Notes: generated from the letters alone by a model not told the origin. A stretch of DNA of 53,302 nt from Pseudonocardiaceae bacterium (GCA_009379845.1 WHSZ01000039.1:1-53302), one strand, 5' to 3'. Positions 26,999 to 35,403 are shown, counted from the first letter of the stretch. Translations and numbers: made by a program.

Positions 26999-28030
26999 AT
27001 GACCGGCGTTCAGTCCGACGCGGCGGCGACGTCTACGTCATCGGGTCTGGCGCGCACCAACGCGGTTCGTGGCGCCTGGGTTGCGCTCTTTCTGGCGCTG
27101 CTGGTCATGTCCGCCGTGGTGAGCATCGCGGTGGGCAACAAGTTCATCCCACCCGACGAGATCTGGCGTGTCCTCTGGTATCCCGATCAGTCGCTCGCCT
27201 CGGACATCGTGCGCGACCTCCGCATCCCGCGCACGCTGCTGGGCATTCTCGCCGGGGCTCTCATCATGGCCCTTACCCGCAACCCTCTCGCGGACCCCGG
27301 CATCCTCGGCGTCAACGCCGGAGCCCAGTTCTTCGTCGTGCTGGCCGTCGCCCTGCTCGGCTTGACCACCTTCGGCCAGTACGTCTGGTTCAGCTTCGCC
27401 GGGGCGATCGGCACGACCGTCATGGTCTACTCGATCGGCTCGATCGGGCGCGGTGGCGGCACACCGGTCCGCCTCACCCTCGCCGGCGTAGCCCTTGGCG
27501 CCGTCCTCAGCGGGGTAGCCAGCGGTATCACCCTGCTCAACCCACGCGCCTTCGACCGGCTGCGCACCTGGTCCGCCGGCAGCCTGGCCGGGCGCGAGCT
27601 CGACGTCGTGCTCCAGTTGCTTCCGTTCGTCGTCGTCGGCGCTCTCATCGCGTTCGCGTTGCCCCGCCGACTCAATGCCGTCGCCCTCGGCGACGATCTG
27701 GCCTCGGCGTTCGGTGTCAGCATGAGGACGACCAGACTCTGGGGCATCGTGGCGGTGACCATCCTCTGTGGAGCGACGACAACCGTCGCCGGGCCGATCT
27801 CGTTCGTCGGCCTCGTCGTTCCGCACATCGTCAGATGGTTCTTTGGTCCCGACCAGCGGTGGATCTTCTCCGCGACGGTAGTGGCCGCACCGACGCTGGT
27901 GCTCATCGCCGACATCACCGGCCGCCTCGTTATCCGGCCGGGCGAGATCCAGGTCGGGCTGATGACGGCGTTCATCGGGGCACCCGTGCTCATCGCGCTG
28001 GTTCGACGCAAGCGGGTGAGCGGCCTGTGA
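26999..28030 (+). CDS. siderophore ABC transporter permease, FecCD family (1)
   Basis: A 343-residue permease with about nine hydrophobic segments. The RIPRTLLGILAGALIMALTRNPLADPGILGVNAGAQFF stretch and the C-terminal TVAGPISFVGLVVPHIVRW are hallmarks of the BtuC/FecCD fold. The usual GxxLAxSG run is GALIMALTRNPLADP here. ATG 26999 has CAGGAG eight bases upstream. First gene of a three-gene overlapping set; it pairs with the second permease to form the channel. Confidence 0.93.
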   Translation: MTGVQSDAAATSTSSGLARTNAVRGAWVALFLALLVMSAVVSIAVGNKFIPPDEIWRVLWYPDQSLASDIVRDLRIPRTLLGILAGALIMALTRNPLADPGILGVNAGAQFFVVLAVALLGLTTFGQYVWFSFAGAIGTTVMVYSIGSIGRGGGTPVRLTLAGVALGAVLSGVASGITLLNPRAFDRLRTWSAGSLAGRELDVVLQLLPFVVVGALIAFALPRRLNAVALGDDLASAFGVSMRTTRLWGIVAVTILCGATTTVAGPISFVGLVVPHIVRWFFGPDQRWIFSATVVAAPTLVLIADITGRLVIRPGEIQVGLMTAFIGAPVLIALVRRKRVSGL

Positions 28031-29079
28031 GCCAGATCGATTTCGGTAGATCCGTGCGCGTCGTCCGTGTCGCACGGGACCGGATCACGGGACGGTTCGA
28101 CACACGTTCGCTGATCGTCAGCGGCGTCCTGGCGGTCGCGATCGTCTGCGTCCTGGTCGTCTCCCTCGGTACAGGTGACGTGTCCGTTTCGCCGTGGCGG
28201 GTGGTGCGGGTGGTGTTCGGTGGCGGTGACGCCCCTGAACGTTTGGTCGTGCTGCAGTGGCGGATGCCGCGCGCACTGATGGCCGTTGTGGCGGGTGCCG
28301 CGCTGGCCGTGAGCGGCGCGATCTTCCAGGCCATGACCCGCAACCCGTTGGGCAGCCCTGACGTCATCGGCTTCACCTCGGGTGCCTACGCCGGGGCCGT
28401 CCTGTCGATCCTCGTCCTGCGCGGCAGCGGCCTCAGCACCCCCGTGGGTGCGCTGCTGGGCGGACTCGCCACCGCGATGGCCGTCTATCTCCTCGCGTAT
28501 CGTCGGGGAGTCGAGGGCTTCCGGCTCATCATCGTCGGCATCGGCGTGAGCACGATCCTCGCGGCCATCACAACCTGGCTGATGATGCGCGCCCAACTCG
28601 AGCTGGCGATCCAAGCCGCCGTATGGGGCACCGGGACGATCGCTGGCACCACCTGGTGGCAGCTCGGCTACGTGAGCATCGCGACGAGCGTGCTCATCCC
28701 GCTCGCTCTCGCTGCCGCCCCGACACTGCGAGCACTCGGGATGGGGGAGGATGCCGCTCGCGCGCTCGGCACCCGAGTCCGCACTGCGATGCTGGCGCTG
28801 ACGGTACTCGGCGTCGCGATGAGCGCTGCGGTCGTCGCGTTCTGCGGAATGATCATGTTCATCTCGCTGGCCGCCCCGCAACTGGCCCGACGCGCCGCCC
28901 AGTCGGGCGAGCTGCCGCTCATTTCATCCGCGCTCATGGGCGCACTGCTGCTGTCCGGCAGCGACTGGATCGCCCAACACGGCCTCGGCGAGGAGGACCT
29001 TCCGGTCGGCGTCGTGACCGTGAGCGTGGGCGGAGCGTATCTGATCTGGCTGCTCATCCGGGAAGCGAGGCGTCGATGA
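28027..29079 (+). CDS. siderophore ABC transporter permease, FecCD family (2)
   Basis: A 350-residue permease homologous to the preceding one: WRMPRALMAVVAGAALAVSGAIFQAMTRNPLGSPDVIGFTSGA and the C-terminal CGMIMFISLAAPQLARR are clear family markers. The N-terminal tail is cytoplasmic and basic. The GTG at 28027 overlaps the first permease stop (GTGA), and its own stop overlaps the ATPase start (ATGA), so the trio is translated as a unit. Confidence 0.93.
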   Translation: MSQIDFGRSVRVVRVARDRITGRFDTRSLIVSGVLAVAIVCVLVVSLGTGDVSVSPWRVVRVVFGGGDAPERLVVLQWRMPRALMAVVAGAALAVSGAIFQAMTRNPLGSPDVIGFTSGAYAGAVLSILVLRGSGLSTPVGALLGGLATAMAVYLLAYRRGVEGFRLIIVGIGVSTILAAITTWLMMRAQLELAIQAAVWGTGTIAGTTWWQLGYVSIATSVLIPLALAAAPTLRALGMGEDAARALGTRVRTAMLALTVLGVAMSAAVVAFCGMIMFISLAAPQLARRAAQSGELPLISSALMGALLLSGSDWIAQHGLGEEDLPVGVVTVSVGGAYLIWLLIREARRR

Positions 29080-29912
29080 CCACGACAGGGAAGAGCGCGC
29101 TGCATACCGAGAAGGCGACGTTCGGCTACGACGAACGCGTCGTCTCCCGCGACCTCACGGTCGAGATCCCCGACGGCGGATTCACGGTGATCGTCGGCCC
29201 GAACGCATGCGGCAAGTCCACGCTGCTGCGGGCACTGTCCCGGCTGCTCGCTCCTCGGTCGGGCCGTGTCGTGCTCGACGGGACCGACATCACTCAGATG
29301 AAGAGCAAAGAGGTCGCGCGCAGGCTCGGTCTGCTGCCGCAAAGCTCGCTCTCGCCCGACGGGATCACCGTGGCCGACCTGATCGCGCGGGGACGCCACC
29401 CTCACCAGAAGGTGTGGCGGCAGTGGTCACCCGAAGACGAGGCGGCCGTCGTGGCCGCAATGGCGGCCACGGGCATGACCGACCTCTCCGGCCGGCTGGT
29501 GGACGAGCTGTCCGGGGGCCAGCGACAGCGCGTCTGGGTGGCGCTCATCCTCGCCCAGGAGACCCCGCTCCTGCTGCTGGACGAGCCGACGACCTTCCTC
29601 GACATCAGTCACCAGATCGAACTGCTCGAGCTACTCACCGAGTTGAACGCCCACGGAGGCACCCTTGTTGCGGTCTTGCACGACCTCAATCACGCCTTCC
29701 GGTACGCCACACACGTGATCGCGATGAGAGACGGCGCCATCGTCGCTGAAGGGCCCCCCGACGCCATCGCACGTCCGGAGATCGTCGAGCACGTCTTCGA
29801 CCTGCCGTGCGAGATCATCGCCGACCCCGTCTCCGGCTCGCCCCTCGTCCTCCCACTGGGTGGCCAGAGGTCGAAACGGGCGGCGCGGCCGGGAGGAAAG
29901 GCTAGCCGATGA
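29076..29912 (+). CDS. siderophore ABC transporter ATPase (FepC type)
   Basis: A 278-residue ATPase with all motifs intact: Walker A GPNACGKST, Q-loop LLPQSSLSPDG, signature [10 protein letters not shown], Walker B LLLLDEPTTFLD and H-loop VLHDLNHA. ARGRHPHQ is characteristic of FepC/FhuC-type ATPases. It energises the two FecCD permeases. The ATG overlaps the preceding stop. The last codons overlap an ATG with a strong GGAGGAAAGG before it, which opens only a short frame (see the gap entry). Confidence 0.94.
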   Translation: MTTTGKSALHTEKATFGYDERVVSRDLTVEIPDGGFTVIVGPNACGKSTLLRALSRLLAPRSGRVVLDGTDITQMKSKEVARRLGLLPQSSLSPDGITVADLIARGRHPHQKVWRQWSPEDEAAVVAAMAATGMTDLSGRLVDELSGGQRQRVWVALILAQETPLLLLDEPTTFLDISHQIELLELLTELNAHGGTLVAVLHDLNHAFRYATHVIAMRDGAIVAEGPPDAIARPEIVEHVFDLPCEIIADPVSGSPLVLPLGGQRSKRAARPGGKASR

Positions 29913-30153
29913 GACGGACGCGGCATACAGCCATCATGTGCGGGTGGCATGTTCACAACAGAATGCGACCGGCTGGCGCGCTCCGCTCAAAGCGAGCTTC
30001 GCATACGCCGCCCAATTGCTATCCGGGCCGGATCATCCGGCGTACGGCGGCTCGTAAGGATGACGTAATGCCGCCGCCCCTTGCCCGCTGACCCGTACCG
30101 GTATTCGATCAATGGTGTCCCTTCCGCGCCAGCAAAGGGGGATCTTGATCGGT
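29913..30153 (+). other. gap with a possible short or decayed reading frame
   Basis: A strong GGAGGAAAGG at 29891-29900 precedes an ATG at 29909 that overlaps the ATPase stop. The frame runs 60 codons to 30091 with Cys/His/Arg-rich, low-complexity composition and no recognisable domain. It may be a decayed downstream gene of the uptake operon or a chance frame. I see no terminator hairpin or promoter in the rest of the gap. Confidence 0.25.
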
Positions 30154-30708
30154 ATGGGCGCCGCGTCCGATGTACCAGCCGGTGGGCCGACGAACGTGCT
30201 GCCCGCGTCCCGATCGTCCCGGGTGATGCTGGCGGTCGTCCGGGTAACCGTGGCGCTGTTGTGGATCGAGAACACGAGCTGGAAGCGGCCTCCGACGTTC
30301 GCCCATCTCAGCGATCCGCCGTCCGGTCTGTACCTGTGGACGCTCAACGGCGTGCGGCACGAGGTGTTCGCGCCATGGGCATGGTTCGTGGAAAACGTGG
30401 TACTGCCGAATTTCGTGCTGTTCGGCTGGCTTGTGCTCATCGTCGAAGCGAGCCTTGGCGCGTTCCTGCTCGTCGGTTTGGCCACCCGATTTTTCGCGCT
30501 GGTCGGAATGGTGCAGACCGTGGCGATCATGTTTTCCGTCCTGAACGCACCGCACGAATGGTTCTGGGCGTACTTCCTGATGTTCGTGGCGCACCTCGCG
30601 TTGCTCGCCACCGCGGCCGGCCGTGCCTACGGCGTCGATGCGGTTCTCCGTCCACGATGGACACAACGATCGACCGCGCCGTCCCGACTGCTTCTTACCG
30701 TGTCCTGA
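30154..30708 (+). CDS. DoxX/TQO-small-subunit-like membrane protein
   Basis: A protein of about 184 residues with four hydrophobic segments. RVTVALLWIENTSWKRPPTF near the start, FVLFGWLVLIVEASLGAFLLVGLATRFFALVGMVQT in the middle and WFWAYFLMFVAHLALLATAAGRAYGVD near the end follow the DoxD/DoxX membrane family, linked in some organisms to thiosulfate:quinone oxidoreductase and in mycobacteria to redox membrane complexes. ATG 30154 is chosen with AAAGGGG upstream; an in-frame ATG at 30112 would add 14 residues. It heads the cluster that runs to the SDR. Confidence 0.75.
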   Translation: MGAASDVPAGGPTNVLPASRSSRVMLAVVRVTVALLWIENTSWKRPPTFAHLSDPPSGLYLWTLNGVRHEVFAPWAWFVENVVLPNFVLFGWLVLIVEASLGAFLLVGLATRFFALVGMVQTVAIMFSVLNAPHEWFWAYFLMFVAHLALLATAAGRAYGVDAVLRPRWTQRSTAPSRLLLTVS

Positions 30709-30723
30709 AAAGAGGTGACCGAG

Positions 30724-31095
30724 GTGCTGCAAACTCCGCTGAGCCGGGCCGCGTTCGGACTCGGTGCCGGGGCAGCGGCCAGCGTCCTGCTCAGCCTGGC
30801 AAGCGGCCCCCCGCTGAGATTGATCAGTCTCAACGGGATCGGCGTACTGATCATGATCGTGCTGGCCGCGCTCGCGATGCTCGGCGGCCTGATCGGCCTA
30901 CGGCTACTGGTCGCGCTCGCCGGACTCGGCTTTCTGGCGGCCGCCGCGCTGGTCGTCGTGCAGTGGGCGGCACGCGGAACCAACACCCTCGGCGGCACCG
31001 GCGCGACGATGACGCTAATGCTCGGGTTCGCCATCGGTTTGCTGGCCGTCGGCTCGGTCCGGGACCGGCCAGTCGAAAACAACTCCGCACGATAG
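30724..31095 (+). CDS. small four-span membrane protein
   Basis: A 123-residue, very hydrophobic protein with four predicted spans and short loops, ending in a charged tail (SVRDRPVENNSAR). I do not recognise the family. GTG 30724 is chosen because AAGAGG lies nine bases before it; a GTG at 30715 has no room for a ribosome site. It follows the DoxX-like gene by 15 bases. From memory, Rv1678 of M. tuberculosis is one larger membrane protein at the equivalent place, so the two genes here may be its split counterpart. Confidence 0.65.
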   Translation: MLQTPLSRAAFGLGAGAAASVLLSLASGPPLRLISLNGIGVLIMIVLAALAMLGGLIGLRLLVALAGLGFLAAAALVVVQWAARGTNTLGGTGATMTLMLGFAIGLLAVGSVRDRPVENNSAR

Positions 31096-31134
31096 CCGCG
31101 TCGGCACCGGCGCACGAACAGCTAAGGAAACATC

Positions 31135-32256
31135 ATGGACCTGGAAAGCCGACTCGAACCAGTGCTGAGCGTGGCCGGCAAACATGCGGCCACTGTGGAC
31201 AGTGAGGCTCGATTTCCCGCCGAGGCGGTGCTCGCGTTACGTAGCTCCGGCCTGCTCGGCTTGACCATTCCTGAGGAGTACGGCGGGATCGGCGCCGGCC
31301 CGCCGGAGTTCAGCGACGTGGTGAGCCGGCTGGCCGGCGTCTGCGGTTCGACCGCGATGGTGTACCTGATGCATGTCAGCGCCGCGATGCCGGTCGTCGG
31401 CGCCACACCGGCGGGACTACCGGACCTGCCGCGGCAACTCGCGGACGGGCGCCTGCTTGCCACCCTCGCGTTCAGCGAACCGGGATCGCGCTCGCATTTC
31501 TGGGCTCCGGTCTCCCAAGCGAAACGAGACAACGGCGAAGTCCGGCTTGATGCGGCGAAAAGCTGGGTGACCTCCGCCGGCTACGCCGACCTGTACGTCA
31601 CCTCGACGCTGTCCGCCGACCAGGACGGTGCGATCGACGTGTACACGATCGAAGCCGGGGATGCGGGCGCCACGGTCACCGGTAGCTTCACCGGGCTCGG
31701 GTTGCGTGGCAACGCATCCGCCCCGATGCGGTTCGACACCACCACGAGCGACGATGCCCGCGTCGGCGGCGCCGGCACCGGTTTCGACCTGATGACCGGC
31801 ACCGTGATGCCGTGGTTCAACCTCGGCAACGCGGCCGTCTCGCACGGGCTGGCGAGTGCGGCAGCCGAGGCGGCGATCCGGCACGTCAGCACGGCCAAGC
31901 TGCAGCACACCGAGCAGGTACTTGCCGAACTGCCGACCATCCGGGCACGTGTCGCGCAGATGTCGTTGGGGCTGGAGGCCGCGGGCGCGTACCTGCGCTC
32001 GGCCGCGGCGAGTATCGCAGCTCCCGACGAGCAGACGCCATTGCGGGTATTCGGGGTGAAGGCACTCGCCAACGACACGGCCCTGTCCGTGACGGACGAC
32101 GCGATGCGGGTGTGCGGTGGCGCGGCGTTTTCCCAGCACCTTCCGCTCGAGCGGTTCTTCAGGGACGCGCGGGCCGGTCACGTCATGGCGCCGACCGCGG
32201 ACGCGCTCTACGACTTCTACGGCAAGGCAATTACCGGCCTACCGTTGTTCGGCTGA
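31135..32256 (+). CDS. acyl-CoA dehydrogenase-family flavoprotein (FadE16-like)
   Basis: A 373-residue flavoprotein with the three ACAD domains: N-terminal helices (LRSSGLLGLTIPEEYGGIGAGPPEF), the beta domain (LLATLAFSEPGSRSHFW, KSWVTSAGYADLYV) and C-terminal helices ending DDAMRVCGGAAFSQHLPLERFFRDARAGHVMAPTAD. I cannot place the usual catalytic Glu with confidence, so it may be a DszC/SfnB-type monooxygenase or another variant rather than a fatty-acid dehydrogenase. AAGGAAA precedes the ATG. The next two genes, PhnD-like and radical SAM, follow as they do after fadE16 in M. tuberculosis, from memory. Confidence 0.85.
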   Translation: MDLESRLEPVLSVAGKHAATVDSEARFPAEAVLALRSSGLLGLTIPEEYGGIGAGPPEFSDVVSRLAGVCGSTAMVYLMHVSAAMPVVGATPAGLPDLPRQLADGRLLATLAFSEPGSRSHFWAPVSQAKRDNGEVRLDAAKSWVTSAGYADLYVTSTLSADQDGAIDVYTIEAGDAGATVTGSFTGLGLRGNASAPMRFDTTTSDDARVGGAGTGFDLMTGTVMPWFNLGNAAVSHGLASAAAEAAIRHVSTAKLQHTEQVLAELPTIRARVAQMSLGLEAAGAYLRSAAASIAAPDEQTPLRVFGVKALANDTALSVTDDAMRVCGGAAFSQHLPLERFFRDARAGHVMAPTADALYDFYGKAITGLPLFG

Positions 32257-32284
32257 CGATCGGTTTCTCGGGGAAGGGATATCA

Positions 32285-33094
32285 ATGGATCCATTGTTGA
32301 TCGGAGCGGTGGCCTACTCACCGAATATCGTGCCGATCTGGGAAGGAGTTCGGGAATACTTTCGCGGCGCGCCGGTGGAAATGGATTTCGTGCTTTTCTC
32401 GAATTACGGCCGCCAGGTGGACGCGCTACTGGCCGGCACGATCGATATCGCGTGGAACACGAACCTCGCGTGGGTGCGCACCGTTCTGCGGACCGACGGC
32501 CGGGCGCGGGCGCTAGCCATGCGGGACACCGATGTCGAATTCCGGACGGTGCTGGTGACCAGGGCCGGCGCGGGCCTGCGCGGCCCGAAGGACCTCGTCG
32601 GGCGCCGGCTGGCGCTCGGCAGCCGGGATTCGGCGCAGGCGGCCATCCTGCCGGTGCACTTCCTGCGGAGGGAAGGGCTGGGGGAGGGTGACGTCGAGCT
32701 GATCCGGATCGACAGTGATCTCGGCAAGCACGGGGACACCGGGCGCAGCGAGCTGGACGCGATCAGGGCTGTGCTTGACGAGGAGGCGGACGCCGCCGCG
32801 ATCGGCATCACCACGTGGGAGGCTATCGGCAGGGACGAGCTGATGCCCGGTGCGCTGGAGTCGATCTGGACCAGCCCGGCGTATTGCCACTGCAACTTCA
32901 CCGCGCTGGACACGCTTGACGCGGCGCGCGCGGAGCCCTGGGTCGAACACCTGCTCGCGATGGATTGGGACAACCCGGAACACCGGAACATCCTCGAGCA
33001 GGAGGGCCTGCGGGAGTGGGTCCGGCCGCGGCTGGATGGCTACAACGACCTGTTCGACGCGGTTGCCGAGCAGGGAGTGTCCGCTCGATGGTGA
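32285..33094 (+). CDS. PhnD/SsuA-like binding-fold protein without signal peptide
   Basis: A 269-residue protein of the phosphonate/aliphatic-sulfonate binding-protein fold: LIGAVAYSPNIVPIWEGVREYF, VDALLAGTIDIAWNTNLAWVR, GPKDLVGRRLALGSRDSAQAAILPVHFLRREG and YCHCNFTALD fit the two-lobed PBP family. There is no signal peptide or lipobox; GAAGGGA six bases before the ATG fixes the start. It should be cytoplasmic and is not accompanied by transporter subunits. It overlaps the radical SAM gene by seven bases, so a role as a substrate-holding partner or enzyme in that pathway is more likely than transport. Confidence 0.8.
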   Translation: MDPLLIGAVAYSPNIVPIWEGVREYFRGAPVEMDFVLFSNYGRQVDALLAGTIDIAWNTNLAWVRTVLRTDGRARALAMRDTDVEFRTVLVTRAGAGLRGPKDLVGRRLALGSRDSAQAAILPVHFLRREGLGEGDVELIRIDSDLGKHGDTGRSELDAIRAVLDEEADAAAIGITTWEAIGRDELMPGALESIWTSPAYCHCNFTALDTLDAARAEPWVEHLLAMDWDNPEHRNILEQEGLREWVRPRLDGYNDLFDAVAEQGVSARW

Positions 33095-34071
33095 TCCTGG
33101 AACTCGTCGAGCGGATCGGGGCGGTGGCCGAGGGCGACCGGGTGTCGGTGCCCGTGGCCTCGGCCACCGACCGGGATGCGGTGGCGGCGTGGTGCGAGCG
33201 AACCGGGAACACCCTGCTCGGCACCGAAGATCACACCGTGACCGTGTTACGTGGTCGCCCGCCCGATCCGCTCGCCGCGCTGCCGGCCGACCGGGTACCC
33301 GGTGCGCGCCTGTGGCTGTACACCAACTTCGACTGCAACCTGGCCTGTGACTACTGCTGCGTGCGGTCATCGCCGACGACCCCGCGGCGGGCGCTTGGGC
33401 TGGACCGCATCCGGCAGCTCGCCGCGCAGGCGCCACCGGCCGGGGTCAGCGAGCTGCTGATCACCGGCGGCGAGCCGTTTCTGCTTCCGGACCTGGGGGA
33501 GATCGTGGCGGCGTGCACCGCGGCGTTACCCACCACGTTGCTCACCAACGGCATGTTGTTCAGGGGGCGCCGGCTGGAGATGTTGCGTGGCATGCCACCC
33601 GATCGCCTGGCGCTGCAGATCAGTATCGATTCGGCGACCGAGGACCGGCACGATCTGCACCGTGGTCGCGGTAGCTGGGCCAAGGCGGTTCACGGGGTGC
33701 GTACCGCCGTCGCGGAGGGGTTCCGGGTGCGGGTCGCGGCCACGCTCACCACGAACAACCTCCGCGAGGAGGATGAGCTGCGTGCCTTCCTCGACGGGTT
33801 GGGCATCCCTCGGACGGACCAGATCGTGCGCCCGCTAGCCCATCAGGGGTTCGCCGACGACGGTGTCGAGCTGACCGTGGAGACGCTGGTTCCTGAGGTC
33901 ACGATTACCGCGGACGGGGCGTTCTGGCATCCGGTTGGTGCGGACAACGAGGAGCAACTCGTCAGCACCGAGGTCCTGCCGCTGGCCGCGACGATCGAGC
34001 GGGTTCGCGAGCGGTTCCGTGCGCACCATCGTGCGGCCGAAGCATCGGCTCGCGCGTTTCCCTGCGCCTGA
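33088..34071 (+). CDS. radical SAM protein with N-terminal TusA-like domain (MoeX-like)
   Basis: A 327-residue protein. Residues 1-57 resemble the TusA/SirA fold (EGDRVSVPVASATDRDAVAAWCERTGNTLL) but lack the Cys-Pro of sulfur carriers; a Cys remains at residue 36. Residues 74-300 form a radical SAM domain with CNLACDYC (Cys83, 87, 90) for the 4Fe-4S cluster, the GGEPF motif and ISIDSATEDRHDLHRG. There is no SPASM cluster, only one Cys at the C-terminus (FPCA). The ATG overlaps the PhnD-like gene. M. tuberculosis MoeX, annotated as a possible molybdopterin protein, seems the counterpart by synteny. Reaction unknown. Confidence 0.82.
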   Translation: MVILELVERIGAVAEGDRVSVPVASATDRDAVAAWCERTGNTLLGTEDHTVTVLRGRPPDPLAALPADRVPGARLWLYTNFDCNLACDYCCVRSSPTTPRRALGLDRIRQLAAQAPPAGVSELLITGGEPFLLPDLGEIVAACTAALPTTLLTNGMLFRGRRLEMLRGMPPDRLALQISIDSATEDRHDLHRGRGSWAKAVHGVRTAVAEGFRVRVAATLTTNNLREEDELRAFLDGLGIPRTDQIVRPLAHQGFADDGVELTVETLVPEVTITADGAFWHPVGADNEEQLVSTEVLPLAATIERVRERFRAHHRAAEASARAFPCA

Positions 34072-34117
34072 CTCCTGCTTCTGACTCACGGGTGGAGGCC
34101 GTGGAGTGCGCTAGTGA

Positions 34118-34123
34118 TAACGT
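34118..34123 (+). promoter_or_regulatory. possible -10 element for a leaderless transcript
   Basis: TAACGT (TANNNT type) ends seven bases before the ATG at 34130, and no ribosome site precedes that ATG. The spacing suits transcription starting at the start codon. No convincing -35 is visible. Confidence 0.3.
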
Positions 34124-34129
34124 GCCTCC

Positions 34130-34552
34130 ATGCCTGAGCCCGGGGAACCGCTCACCGCGCAGGAACAACTCGTCGTGCGTTTCTTCGATGATATGGGCAC
34201 GACATACACCCAGATGCGCGAAGCCTTCGAGAAGTATTTGCACGATGAATGCACCTGGAGTAATCAAGGCCTGCCCGAGGTGACGGGTAAGGACACGGTT
34301 CTCGGTTTCCTGCGGCAATTCGCCGACCAGATTGGTTTGCAGGCCGTCGGCGGCAAAGTGCTAAACATCGCCAGCCGTGGCGATCTGGTGCTCACCGAGC
34401 GCCACGAAGTGTGGACCGGCACGGGCGGCCAGGTATTGGTCGAGTCACTTCCGGTCATGGGCACCTTCGAAATCAAGGACGGGAAGATCCTGACGTGGCG
34501 CGACTACTTCGATCCAGCGAAGTTCGCACATCTGATGGGCACGTCGGACTAG
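34130..34552 (+). CDS. limonene-epoxide-hydrolase-like / SnoaL-fold protein
   Basis: A 140-residue cytoplasmic protein of the NTF2-like fold. The segments VVRFFDDMGTTY, WSNQGLPEVTGKDTVLGFL and KILTWRDYFDPAKF match the limonene-1,2-epoxide hydrolase family. In the known enzyme the active site is Tyr/Asn plus Arg-Asp-Asp. Here Asn45, Arg91 and Asp125 are kept, the Tyr position is Trp43, and the Asp two residues after the Arg is Glu93 (ERHE). Epoxide hydrolysis is possible but not assured. It may belong with the SDR that follows. Confidence 0.78.
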   Translation: MPEPGEPLTAQEQLVVRFFDDMGTTYTQMREAFEKYLHDECTWSNQGLPEVTGKDTVLGFLRQFADQIGLQAVGGKVLNIASRGDLVLTERHEVWTGTGGQVLVESLPVMGTFEIKDGKILTWRDYFDPAKFAHLMGTSD

Positions 34553-34602
34553 CCCGCTGACCACATTTCGCGACGAAGATCTCGACACATCTAGGGCTGC
34601 GC

Positions 34603-35352
34603 ATGCGATTCGACGGTAAGACGGCGATTGTGACCGGCGGAAGCGAAGGCATTGGCTTCGCGATAGCGGAAGGGCTCGCCGGTGCCGGCGCCCGCGTCGT
34701 TCTGGTGGCACGGCGAGAAGACGTGCTCAAGCAGGCCGTGGACGCACTGGGGGAGAACGCGTCGTACGTGGTCGGGGACGTGCTGGACGACGACACCGCG
34801 CGGCGCGCGGTCGCGCATGCCGTCGATACCTACGGCAGTCTCGATTTGCTGGTGTCCAACGCGGGTACGTTGATGCCCGGCGCGGTCGCCGAGCAGCCGC
34901 TCGAGCAGATTGACGCGATGATCGGAACCAACTTGCGTGGCCCGATTTCGTTCGTTCGGCACGCCGCGCCGGCGATGGGGGATTCGTCGGCCGTGGTGAT
35001 CGTGTCGTCGGCGACCGGCCGGATGCCGATGGCCGGTCAGGGAATCTACGGCGCGACCAAGGCCGCGTTGAACTATCTGGTGCCGACCTGGGCGATGGAG
35101 TTGGCACCGAAGGGAATTCGAGTCAACGGCGTGTGCCCGGGTGGTACTTACACGCCGGCATTGCGGGCCGCCATAAGTGCCATTCCCGGGCTGGACGACA
35201 TTACTGTGCGCACCAATCTCATCAAGCGAATAGCCAATCCGAGTGAGATCGCACATCCGGTGCTGACGTTGCTAGATAACTCGGTTAGCGGTTACGTAAC
35301 CGGATCCGTTTGGGATATTGACGGCGGCTATCAGCGAGGCCGCACCGGTTAG
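34603..35352 (+). CDS. short-chain dehydrogenase/reductase
   Basis: A 249-residue classical SDR. It has the cofactor motif TGGSEGIG (11-18), the NAG motif (SNAGT, 86-90), and the catalytic Ser136-Tyr149-Lys153 set (VSSATG and YGATK). The residues after the second strand (VARRED) suggest NADP(H). The C-terminus carries the usual GSVWDIDGGYQRG ending. It lies 50 bases after the epoxide-hydrolase-like gene in the same direction and may act on the same substrate. The exact substrate cannot be read from sequence. Confidence 0.9.
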   Translation: MRFDGKTAIVTGGSEGIGFAIAEGLAGAGARVVLVARREDVLKQAVDALGENASYVVGDVLDDDTARRAVAHAVDTYGSLDLLVSNAGTLMPGAVAEQPLEQIDAMIGTNLRGPISFVRHAAPAMGDSSAVVIVSSATGRMPMAGQGIYGATKAALNYLVPTWAMELAPKGIRVNGVCPGGTYTPALRAAISAIPGLDDITVRTNLIKRIANPSEIAHPVLTLLDNSVSGYVTGSVWDIDGGYQRGRTG

Positions 35353-35403
35353 TCACCGAGCGCGAGTCTGGCAAGCGCATAGCGTGTAAATCCCTGCTCG
35401 TCT

